Positions 8,606 to 15,618 of a stretch of 52,094 bases of DNA are shown here, one piece after another. The notes beneath the pieces were generated by a model. It did no database searches, had not been told where the DNA came from, and saw only the letters and a program-made list of their open reading frames with translations. Source of the DNA: PALSA-660 sp036508875 (GTDB lineage Bacteria > Actinomycetota > Coriobacteriia > Anaerosomatales > PALSA-660); NCBI GenBank assembly GCA_036508875.1, contig DATCGP010000009.1, positions 1 through 52,094 of the forward strand, given 5' to 3'. Made by a program: the position numbers and the translations under genes. The stretch's first letter is position 1; each line of letters starts with the position of its first letter.

Positions 8606-9190
8606 CTACTCGGTGGCGCGCAGCACCTCGCGCGTGAGGAGGCTCCTGTCGACGATCCCGGCGAACCGGTACGTGATGCGCCCGTACTGGTCGGTGAATA
8701 CCGTGTACGGCGTGGTGTTGATCCCCAGCGACGCAGCGAACGGCTCCACCTTCTGAGTCTCAGGATCGATCGTGGAGCTTGCCGCGCTCGACGCGAGACC
8801 GACGGTGTAGTCGAGGTTCACGAGCTGGATCATGCCTGTGTACTTCTTGAGCGCAGCCGTGATCTCCTTGACCTGGTCGGTCGTGACCTTGGTGGTCGGT
8901 TCGTACCAGAAGATCAGCATCGGCCTCTTGGCGCTCACATTGGCCAGGACCGATGCCGGGACGACCGCCTGGTCCGTCGACAGCAGCTCACCGGGAGAGA
9001 CCGTCTGCGTCGGCGAGTAGATGTCGCCACTCGCGGCGGTGCCTGAGTCCCCTGCCTGACCTGTGTTGGCCGGCTGGGTGACCGGGACGACTGCCGGAGC
9101 GTTGCTCGTGCTCGTCGTCGGCGCGCTGCCGCATGCGGCAAGCACCAAAGCGGCCGTGACGATCGTGAGTACCGTGACAACTCTGCGCAT
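8606..9190 (-). CDS. Thioredoxin-fold lipoprotein lacking the CxxC pair
   Basis: A 194-residue exported lipoprotein: signal peptide MRRVVTVLTIVTAALVLAAC with lipobox LAAC at residue 20, then a Thr/Ser-rich linker to about residue 70. The C-terminal domain looks like a thioredoxin fold: MLIFWYEPTTK sits where WCxxC would be, followed by a helix, LVNLDY, and INTTPYTVFTDQYG, with the Thr-Pro that forms the cis-proline loop. No cysteine remains in the active-site position, so ordinary disulfide chemistry is not expected. The start has a good SD (GGAGGG). It sits between the 6S RNA and rarA and may be read through from the former. The function is unknown. Confidence 0.7.
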   Translation of the reverse strand: MRRVVTVLTIVTAALVLAACGSAPTTSTSNAPAVVPVTQPANTGQAGDSGTAASGDIYSPTQTVSPGELLSTDQAVVPASVLANVSAKRPMLIFWYEPTTKVTTDQVKEITAALKKYTGMIQLVNLDYTVGLASSAASSTIDPETQKVEPFAASLGINTTPYTVFTDQYGRITYRFAGIVDRSLLTREVLRATE

Positions 9191-9244
9191 GTAGCTGCCC
9201 TCCGCGGAGTGGCGCCTCGCCGGTCAGTGACTCCCCTAGACCCT

Positions 9245-9425
9245 ACAACCTCGCCTTGCCGTGCTTCGACTGGTGAACCTGTCTGTAAGACAGGTGGGTG
9301 TCCGCACCCCGGCTTCCGTGCTTCCCCAACAAGGGGGCTACCGCGTCCACCGGGCTGATGTAGGACTCCCTAGTTCAGAGTACTGGTTCAGCCGTATTGT
9401 CGAAGCCACGAGCAAGGCGAAGTCT
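9245..9425 (-). ncRNA. ssrS: 6S RNA (SsrS/BsrA-type) candidate
   Basis: This fills the only gap over 300 bases without a protein gene (9191-9508). The minus-strand transcript can close on itself through a roughly 19-bp stem: bases 9399-9419 pair with 9252-9270 with two single-base bulges. Inside are a large mostly unpaired region, a GC-rich terminal stem with CCCC-CTTGTT-GGGG, and a small 8-bp hairpin (ACCTGTCT-TAC-AGACAGGT, 9279-9297) on the 3' side. A closing stem, a central bubble with a 3'-side hairpin, and a terminal stem is the 6S RNA plan. The length (about 180 nt) fits, and aspS-6S-rarA is its known location in Firmicutes. 6S RNA sequesters housekeeping RNA polymerase. Ends are approximate. 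Confidence 0.7.
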
Positions 9426-9430
9426 ACTCC

Positions 9431-9436
9431 ATACTA
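9431..9436 (-). promoter_or_regulatory. Putative -10 of the 6S RNA
   Basis: TAGTAT on the minus strand, 6 nt before the predicted RNA 5' end near 9424, directly ahead of the closing stem. There is no clear -35 at 17 nt. Confidence 0.45.
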
Positions 9437-9508
9437 ACGTGCGCTCGGAAGAACCGCCACGCCCCATCCGACGAGAGCGGTGGACGGCATATCACCGTCC
9501 CACGGGGA

Positions 9509-11278
9509 CTATTCGGTCCGCAGCCGCAACTCCTTCAGCTGGGCGGCTGACACTGCATCGGGCGCACCGGTCAGCGGACACGATCCGGAGCTGGTCTTGG
9601 GGAACGCGATGACGTCGCGAATCGACGGAGCGCCCGCGAGGATCATCACGAGACGGTCGAGCCCGAGCGCGATGCCGCCGTGGGGCGGCGCGCCGTGCTT
9701 CAGCGCGTCCAGCAGGAAGCCGAAGCGGCGCTGGGCGTCCTCGTCGGTCATGCCCATCAGCCGGAAGACCTTCATCTGCAGCTCCGGGTCGTGGATACGC
9801 AGGGTGCCGCCACCGATCTCGAGCCCGTTGATGACCAGGTCGTGGGAGTAGCCGCGGACCGCGCCCGGATTGGTCTCCAGCAGCGCCAGGTCCTCTTCGA
9901 ACGGACGCATGAACGGGTTGTGCTTGGCGTCCCAGCGCTTGTTCTCCTCGTCCCATTGGAAGAGGGGGAAGTCGAGCACCCACAGCGCCGACCAGCCCTC
10001 GCGGGGAAGCTCGAGGTCGTCGGCGAAACGCAGGCGGAGGTTTCCCAGCACGTCGTTCGCGACAGCGCGAGCGTCCGCGACCATGCACACGAGATCGCCG
10101 GGCTCGACCGCGAGCGCCGCCCGCAGCCCGGCCATCTCCTCCTCGGAGAAGAACTTCGCCACGGGGCTGCGAACCTCTCCCTCACTCGTGAACGCTGCCC
10201 AGGCAAGTCCCTTCGCGCCCGCGTCGAGCGCGAACTGGTTCAGGCCGTCGATGCGGCCTCGGCTCCAGTCGCCCGCGCCCTTCGCGTTGATCGCCTTGAT
10301 GGCGCCCCCGGACGCGAGCGCGCCCGCGAAGACCTTGAACTCCGAGGACGCGAACACGGTGGAGACGTCCACGAGCTCGAGCCCGAAGCGCGTGTCAGGC
10401 CTGTCACAGCCGAACCGCTCCATCGCGTCTGCGTAGAGCATGCGCGGCAGAGGCACCGCGAGCTCCTCGCCCGCCTCATGCATGACCTCGTGCATCACGT
10501 CCTCCATCATGCGCAGGATGTCGTCCTGCTCGATGAAGGACATCTCGATGTCGACCTGAGTGAACTCGGGCTGACGGTCCGCGCGCAGATCCTCGTCCCG
10601 GAAGCATCTCGCGATCTGGTAGTAGCGCTCGACGCCCGCGACCATCAGCAGCTGCTTGAAGAGCTGTGGCGACTGCGGGAGCGCGTAGAACTCGCCCGGG
10701 CTCATGCGCGACGGGACGAGGAAGTCGCGCGCGCCTTCCGGCGTGGACTTCGTGAGTATCGGGGTCTCGACCTCCATGAAGCCGCGGTGCTCGAGGCTCT
10801 TGCGGAACCGCTGCGTGACCCGGTCCCGCAGCACGAGCGCTGCGAGCACCTCCGGCCGGCGGATATCGACGTAGCGGTACTTCAGGCGGGTGATCTCGTC
10901 GGTCTCGATGCCGGCGTCGATCTCGAACGGCGGGGTGACCGCCTCGTTGAGCACTTCCGCGCTGGTTATGATGACCTCGACCTCGCCGGTGGCGAGGTTC
11001 GGGTTGACGGTGCCCTGCGGACGCGGGCGCACGGTCCCAGTGAGCTTGACGACCCATTCGGTGCGGACCCGTTCCGCCGTGGCGAAGGCGGCTCCGGACG
11101 CGTCCGGATCGAAGACGCACTGCACGAGCCCGCTGCGGTCGCGGATGTCGATGAACACGAGGCCGCCATGGTCGCGACGGCGGTGCACCCAGCCCGCGAG
11201 GGTGACTTCGGCACCGATATGTTCGCGGCGAAGCTCTCCCGCCACGTGCGAGCGTATCGAGTAGCGTGCGTCGAGCAT
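9509..11278 (-). CDS. aspS: Aspartyl-tRNA synthetase (bacterial type)
   Basis: 589 residues, the normal size for the bacterial enzyme with the GAD insertion. The anticodon-binding OB fold is N-terminal (VTLAGWVHRRRDHGGLVFIDIRD). Class II motif 2 is FRDEDLRADRQPEFTQVDIEMSF without the ends, the GAD insertion occupies the middle, and motif 3 is GLDRLVMILAG near residue 540. ATG at 11278, 14 nt downstream of the hisS stop, so the two synthetases form an operon as in Bacillus. Without a visible GatCAB in the window I cannot say whether it is discriminating or also charges tRNA-Asn. Confidence 0.97.
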   Translation of the reverse strand: MLDARYSIRSHVAGELRREHIGAEVTLAGWVHRRRDHGGLVFIDIRDRSGLVQCVFDPDASGAAFATAERVRTEWVVKLTGTVRPRPQGTVNPNLATGEVEVIITSAEVLNEAVTPPFEIDAGIETDEITRLKYRYVDIRRPEVLAALVLRDRVTQRFRKSLEHRGFMEVETPILTKSTPEGARDFLVPSRMSPGEFYALPQSPQLFKQLLMVAGVERYYQIARCFRDEDLRADRQPEFTQVDIEMSFIEQDDILRMMEDVMHEVMHEAGEELAVPLPRMLYADAMERFGCDRPDTRFGLELVDVSTVFASSEFKVFAGALASGGAIKAINAKGAGDWSRGRIDGLNQFALDAGAKGLAWAAFTSEGEVRSPVAKFFSEEEMAGLRAALAVEPGDLVCMVADARAVANDVLGNLRLRFADDLELPREGWSALWVLDFPLFQWDEENKRWDAKHNPFMRPFEEDLALLETNPGAVRGYSHDLVINGLEIGGGTLRIHDPELQMKVFRLMGMTDEDAQRRFGFLLDALKHGAPPHGGIALGLDRLVMILAGAPSIRDVIAFPKTSSGSCPLTGAPDAVSAAQLKELRLRTE

Positions 11279-11292
11279 GTAATGCCTTTCCT

Positions 11293-12621
11293 CTAGGACC
11301 GGTCGGCGGCGGCTTCGGAAGCGCGCGCCAGGTATCGCTCGAACACCCCGATGCGCACATCCTCTTCGACCTCGTGCAGGGAGACGCGCCGCTCTTCCTT
11401 CGTGTTCATGTCACGCATCGTGACCTCATTGCTGGCGATCTCGTCAGGGCCTAAGAACAGCACGAATAGTGAGCCGAGCTTGTCCGCGGCCTTCATCTGT
11501 GACTTCAGGGAGCGGCCCTGGTGGTCCATCTCGGCCGCGACCCCCGCGGCGCGCAGTCGCTGCGTCACGGCGAAGACGTCGGAGGCCACCTCCGGCGCGA
11601 CACGCGCCACGAACACATCGGCCGTGGCTGGGGTCGAGACCTCAACGCCGGCGGCGCGAAGGGCCAGCATGGTGCGTTCGAACCCGAGCGCGAAGCCGAG
11701 TCCCGGCGTCGGCTGACCGCCGTACATCTCGAACAGCCGGTCGTAGCGGCCGCCGCCTCCGATGGCGTTCTGGGCGCCGAGCCCTTCGGCCTGCACCTCG
11801 AACACGGTGCGCGTGTAGTAATCGAGCCCGCGGACGAGCGACGGGTCCTCCTCGTAGGTGATTCCGAGCGCGTCGAGGTGCGACTTGACCGCGGAATAGT
11901 GGGCCGCGCAGTCGTCGCAGAGACGGTCCCGCAGTATCGGGGCCCTGCTCATCGTCTCGCGACATCCCGGGTTCTTACAGTCGAAGGCGCGCAGCGGGTT
12001 CGTGCTCGCGCGCCGCGCGCACTCGTCACACAGGTCCGCAGCGTTGTCCCGGATGAAGGCCGCGATCTCCTCGCGGTATGCGGGGCGACAGGACTCGTCA
12101 CCCATCGTGTTGATGAGCAGACGCATCGAAGCGGCGGGGATCCCGACAGCCGCGAAGAACTCCATGAGCAGAGCGATCACTTCCGCATCGACGGTGGGCT
12201 CACCCATGCCCAGCGCCTCGAGGCCGATCTGCCAGAACTGGCGGCGGCGGCCGGCCTGCGGACGTTCGTAGCGGAACATCGGGCCGGAGTAGTACAGCTT
12301 CACCGACTGGCCGTTCGCAGTAAGGCCGTTCTCAAGCGCCGCGCGGACGATCGGGGCGGTGCCCTCAGGACGCAACGTCAGCGACGTGGGCGGGGTGCCC
12401 TTGTCGTCGAAGGTGTACATCTCCTTGCCCACGATGTCGGTGGCCTCGCCGATGCCACGGACGAACACGTCCGTATGCTCGAAGACCGGGGTGTAGATCG
12501 GCTCATAGCCGTATCGAGAGAACAGGCGCTGAGCGATCGCGAGCACGTACTCCCACGCCCGCGCATCGGCGGGAAGCATGTCCGAAGTGCCCTTCGGGGC
12601 ACGGTATTCCGCCTTCGACAT
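11293..12621 (-). CDS. hisS: Histidyl-tRNA synthetase
   Basis: 442 residues from ATG 12621. The class II signature motifs are present: YRAPKGTSDMLP at the N-terminus, TLRPEGTAPIVRA, the motif 2 loop FRYERPQAGRRRQFWQ, the histidine-A box SLVRGLDYYTRTVFE, IGGGGRYD and motif 3 GFALGFERTM. An internal block has four Cys pairs (LCDECARR, CKNPGC, LCDDC), a zinc-ribbon-like insertion seen in many Gram-positive HisRS. An in-frame ATG at 12654 would add 11 residues and lies only about 7 nt after the predicted transcription start, so a near-leaderless longer form is possible. aspS follows. Confidence 0.96.
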   Translation of the reverse strand: MSKAEYRAPKGTSDMLPADARAWEYVLAIAQRLFSRYGYEPIYTPVFEHTDVFVRGIGEATDIVGKEMYTFDDKGTPPTSLTLRPEGTAPIVRAALENGLTANGQSVKLYYSGPMFRYERPQAGRRRQFWQIGLEALGMGEPTVDAEVIALLMEFFAAVGIPAASMRLLINTMGDESCRPAYREEIAAFIRDNAADLCDECARRASTNPLRAFDCKNPGCRETMSRAPILRDRLCDDCAAHYSAVKSHLDALGITYEEDPSLVRGLDYYTRTVFEVQAEGLGAQNAIGGGGRYDRLFEMYGGQPTPGLGFALGFERTMLALRAAGVEVSTPATADVFVARVAPEVASDVFAVTQRLRAAGVAAEMDHQGRSLKSQMKAADKLGSLFVLFLGPDEIASNEVTMRDMNTKEERRVSLHEVEEDVRIGVFERYLARASEAAADRS

Positions 12622-12667
12622 CGTCGCGGCGCTGCCTTTCGCAGGAGGCGTCATCGATCCGGCTGCG

Positions 12668-12676
12668 AGTGTAGCA
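12668..12676 (-). promoter_or_regulatory. Extended -10 (TGCTACACT) for hisS-aspS
   Basis: Minus-strand TGC-TACACT, 13 nt before the upstream in-frame ATG and about 46 nt before the preferred hisS start. A GC-only block (12680-12720) with nested inverted GCGCGC tracts lies upstream, possibly the end signal of the HD-GYP gene. Confidence 0.5.
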
Positions 12677-12740
12677 GTCGCGCCGCGCGCGGGCCTGGGC
12701 GCGCGGGCGTGCGAGAGCGCGCGGTACGGCGAGGGGATCC

Positions 12741-14468
12741 CTAGAGCGAGATGCACCCGCTGTCGCACAACGCGAGGAACGCCGCGACGACCTGCTGCTC
12801 GTACAGCTCCGGATGCGTGCTGAGCTCCTCGACCGCCGCGTCGAGACCCAGCGCCGGACGGTACGGCCGGTGGGTGGCCATCGCTTCGACCACGTCGGCG
12901 ACCGCGAGCACGCGGGCCTGGATCAGGATCTCGTCCCCGGACAGCCCCTCCGGGTAGCCTGACCCGTCCATCCGCTCGTGATGCTGCAACACCATCTCCG
13001 CGATCGGCCATTCGAAAGCGATGCCCTTGAGGATGTCGTGGCTGTTGCGCGGGTGTTCCCGGATCAGTGCATACTCCACCGGCGACAGGCGTCCCGGCTT
13101 CGTGAGGATCTCGGCAGGCACGCTCAGCTTGCCGATGTCGTGGACGAGTGCGGCGGTCTCGAGGAACTGGATGTCGGTATCGCCCATCCCCATCTCGCCG
13201 CCGATGAGCCGGCACAGTTCGGCCGCCCGCTGCTGGTGACCCTGGGTGTAGGGGTCGCGGGTCTCGACCACACGCCCGAGCGTCTCCACCACGTCCCTGC
13301 TCATGCGCGTCAGGCGTGTGTAGCTCGCCTCGAGATCGGCCTGGGCACGTTTGCGCTCCGAGATGTCGCGCGTGACCGAGAGGATGCAGGGCTCTCCTCC
13401 CACGTCGATGATCCAGGCCGACATCTCCGCGACGGTGACGGAACCATCCTTGCGGCGGAAGCGCGCTTCCATCTGGTCGACGGAACCGTCAGCGCGCAGC
13501 GCTGCGACCAGGCGCGCGCGGTCCGCCGGATCGTCCCAGATCGACAGTTCGATGGATGTCCTTCCTCGCACATCCTCGGGCGTGAACCCGGTGAGCACGG
13601 TGAACCCCGAGTTGACCTCAAGATACATACCGTCGCTCAGGCGGTTGATGTTGATGGCGTCCGGCGATGCGCGGAAGGCCGCCTCGAACTTCTGCTCGGA
13701 GCGCAGGAGCGCGTGAGCCATCTGGCGCATCTGCCTCATGTCCCGTGCGACGGTGGTCCCGCCGATGATCGTGCTGTCCTCCCCAAGGATGGGGATGAGC
13801 GTGAGCTCGATCGCGACGCGGGAGCCGTCCCTGCAAAGCGTCTCGGTGGCGAAGTGCTCGATGCGCTCGCCGGAGGCGACCCGGGCCATGAGCGACGGGA
13901 ACTCGTCCTCTCGCCCGGGAGGGGTCAGCGCCTCCATCGTACGGCCCACCATCTCGGCTGCGCCGTATCCCGTGACATGCTCGGCCGCGACGTTCCAGCT
14001 GACGATCGTTCCGTCGGAGGACCACGTTACGATCGCGTCGTCCGAAGACTCGACCACTTCGCCGAACACCGATGCTGCCTCATACGCCTTGAGCAGTTCC
14101 GTCGCGTCGACGGCGACCGCGGCGACGCCGACCGTGCGCCCTTCGCGGCGCACCGGCGAGAACGTGATGGTGTAGTAGCTGCGCGACTCGGGATCGTTCC
14201 CATACCAACTGCCGCTGCTGTGGGTCTCCCCCGCGAGTGCGCGCTCCAGGTGGGCCTTCAGGACCTCGCGGTCCTCTTCGGCGGTCACGATCTCGCGCAT
14301 GTCCGCGCCGACCTCGAGGTCGGTGCCGTACAGCATGTTGACCGTCAACCGATTGGCCTCGTTGAAGGCGAGGTAGTGGTAGTCGGGGCTGAAGAAGAAG
14401 GCCGGACCCGCCACGGCGTCCAGTAGCGCCTCTTGTGCGATGCGATTGATGTCTCCGGCGATGTACAT
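12741..14468 (-). CDS. Triple-PAS HD-GYP phosphodiesterase-like signalling protein
   Basis: 575 residues with no membrane segment. Three PAS-type sensor modules (roughly residues 10-130, 131-250 and 260-380, the last with PAC end TRDISERKRAQADLEASY) lead into an HD-GYP domain from about 395. Metal ligands and signature are intact: VHDIGKLSVPAEILTKPGRLS, IREHP, and HHERMDGSGYPEGLSGDEI. HD-GYP enzymes hydrolyse cyclic di-GMP in many bacteria; that activity here is inferred. ATG 14468 has CGGAG 6 nt upstream. The upstream 116 nt to crcB contain CATACT-like bases but no clear promoter. The ligand sensed by the PAS domains is unknown. Confidence 0.85.
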   Translation of the reverse strand: MYIAGDINRIAQEALLDAVAGPAFFFSPDYHYLAFNEANRLTVNMLYGTDLEVGADMREIVTAEEDREVLKAHLERALAGETHSSGSWYGNDPESRSYYTITFSPVRREGRTVGVAAVAVDATELLKAYEAASVFGEVVESSDDAIVTWSSDGTIVSWNVAAEHVTGYGAAEMVGRTMEALTPPGREDEFPSLMARVASGERIEHFATETLCRDGSRVAIELTLIPILGEDSTIIGGTTVARDMRQMRQMAHALLRSEQKFEAAFRASPDAININRLSDGMYLEVNSGFTVLTGFTPEDVRGRTSIELSIWDDPADRARLVAALRADGSVDQMEARFRRKDGSVTVAEMSAWIIDVGGEPCILSVTRDISERKRAQADLEASYTRLTRMSRDVVETLGRVVETRDPYTQGHQQRAAELCRLIGGEMGMGDTDIQFLETAALVHDIGKLSVPAEILTKPGRLSPVEYALIREHPRNSHDILKGIAFEWPIAEMVLQHHERMDGSGYPEGLSGDEILIQARVLAVADVVEAMATHRPYRPALGLDAAVEELSTHPELYEQQVVAAFLALCDSGCISL

Positions 14469-14584
14469 CCCGACTCCGACTGTCAGTGCTGCGGCGCGCC
14501 CCCGCTGGTGCGCGAGCCCGTACGCTGCGAGTATGCCCCATTCGACCCGAGCGGTGCGGCCGTTCGGCGCGATTTCGAGGTGGC

Positions 14585-14983
14585 CTACAGCACGGCGCGT
14601 CCGAGGAAGATCCCCGCGGCCGCGGCCGCGAGACCCACCGCCAGCGAGCCGAGAGGGTACGCTGCCGCCAAGGCGTACGAACCGCGCAGCATCAGCTCCA
14701 CCGACTCGAGCGCGAAGGTCGAGAACGTGGTATAGCCGCCGAGCAGGCCCAGCGCGAGAAGGGGCCGCCACCAGCCGGGCCAGCCAAGGCGGGCCGCGGC
14801 AACGAGCAGCAATCCGATGACGAACGAGCCGGTGACGTTGATCAGGAAGGTGTGCCACGGGAAGGCGGCGTCCGCCAGCGGCCCCATGAGGCGTCCGACA
14901 CCGTAGCGGAGCGCCGCGCCGACGGCGCCGCCGCTGGCCACGAGCAACATGTCGCGAAGCGTGGTGTCCACGACCGGGTTCAC
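14585..14983 (-). CDS. crcB: Fluoride ion channel CrcB/FluC
   Basis: 132 residues with four hydrophobic helices. Family signatures are clear: GGAVGAALRYGVGRLMG at the N-terminus, the pore motif FLINVTGSFVIGL, and GYTTFSTFALE, containing the Phe-box and Thr/Ser residues that line the fluoride path. Fluc channels work as antiparallel dimers; a single gene suggests a dual-topology homodimer, while many Gram-positives carry two. The GTG start overlaps the stop of the metallo-hydrolase gene (GTGA), indicating translational coupling. No fluoride riboswitch is visible because the gene is inside an operon. Confidence 0.93.
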   Translation of the reverse strand: MNPVVDTTLRDMLLVASGGAVGAALRYGVGRLMGPLADAAFPWHTFLINVTGSFVIGLLLVAAARLGWPGWWRPLLALGLLGGYTTFSTFALESVELMLRGSYALAAAYPLGSLAVGLAAAAAGIFLGRAVL

Positions 14984-15618
14984 CTGGGCCAGAAGTAGTT
15001 GTGGCGGCTCTCGTTGCCGATCGTGGTGTCGGGGCCGTGTCCCGGGTGCACCACGGTCGAATCCGCCAGCGAGGCCAGCAGCGCGATCGAGCTGCGCATC
15101 GCATGCGGATCGCCGCCGGCGAGATCGGTCCGTCCGACGCTCCCGGCGAACAGCGTGTCACCTGAGAACAGGTGCTCGTCGCCTGAGAAGCCGCTCGCCA
15201 GCAGGCAGATCGAGCCCGGCGTGTGTCCGGGAGTCGCCCAGACCGACAACGTGAGCCCACCGGCCTCGATCACGTCGCCGTCCATCAGCAGCCGGTCGGG
15301 CGCCGGCGCGGTGAAGTCGAACCCGAACGCCGCTCCCCCATTGGCTTCAGGAGAGGTGATCGACCCGGCGTCGGCGGCACTCACGAGCAGCGGCGCGCCG
15401 GTCGCCTCGACGACCCTTGCCGCCGCCCCGAGGTGGTCGAAGTGCCCGTGCGTTAGGATCACACCAGCCACCGGTCGCCCGCCGATAGCGTCGAGCACTC
15501 GTTCGGGTTCGGCAGCGGGATCGATGACGACGAGCGGGCCTCCCGAGCCGTCTGATACGGTCCAGCAGTTGGTGTCCAGTTCGCCCAGCACGAGCCGGGT
15601 GATGTCCAGCGGCGTCAT
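14980..15618 (-). CDS. Metallo-beta-lactamase-fold hydrolase (glyoxalase II-like)
   Basis: 212 residues of the small MBL-fold group. Metal ligands: ILTHGHFDHLG (HxHxDH), GHTPGSICLL (His), and FSGDTLFAGSVGRTDL (the bridging Asp). The final HPGHGPDTTIGNE carries the last His. The length and the GRTDL motif match YcbL-type glyoxalase II-like or persulfide dioxygenase-related enzymes; the substrate cannot be decided. The ATG overlaps the relA stop by one base (TGATG), and the gene's own stop overlaps crcB, so relA-MBL-crcB is a coupled operon. Confidence 0.88.
   Translation of the reverse strand: MTPLDITRLVLGELDTNCWTVSDGSGGPLVVIDPAAEPERVLDAIGGRPVAGVILTHGHFDHLGAAARVVEATGAPLLVSAADAGSITSPEANGGAAFGFDFTAPAPDRLLMDGDVIEAGGLTLSVWATPGHTPGSICLLASGFSGDEHLFSGDTLFAGSVGRTDLAGGDPHAMRSSIALLASLADSTVVHPGHGPDTTIGNESRHNYFWPR

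Noticed and set aside
12680..12725. GC-only inverted tracts upstream of hisS as an operator like that of alaS
   Set aside because: The pairing is imperfect and nested; it reads better as low-complexity GCGCGC sequence or a weak end signal of the HD-GYP gene.
11293..13215. Longer frame upstream of hisS
   Set aside because: It reads antiparallel-frame sequence of the HD-GYP gene; the HisRS family starts at residue MSKAEYRAPKG or at most 11 residues earlier.
14469..15260. N-terminal extension of the HD-GYP protein's frame through crcB and the MBL gene
   Set aside because: The extra residues are out-of-frame readings of crcB and the hydrolase. The real start at 14468 has an SD and begins the first PAS domain.
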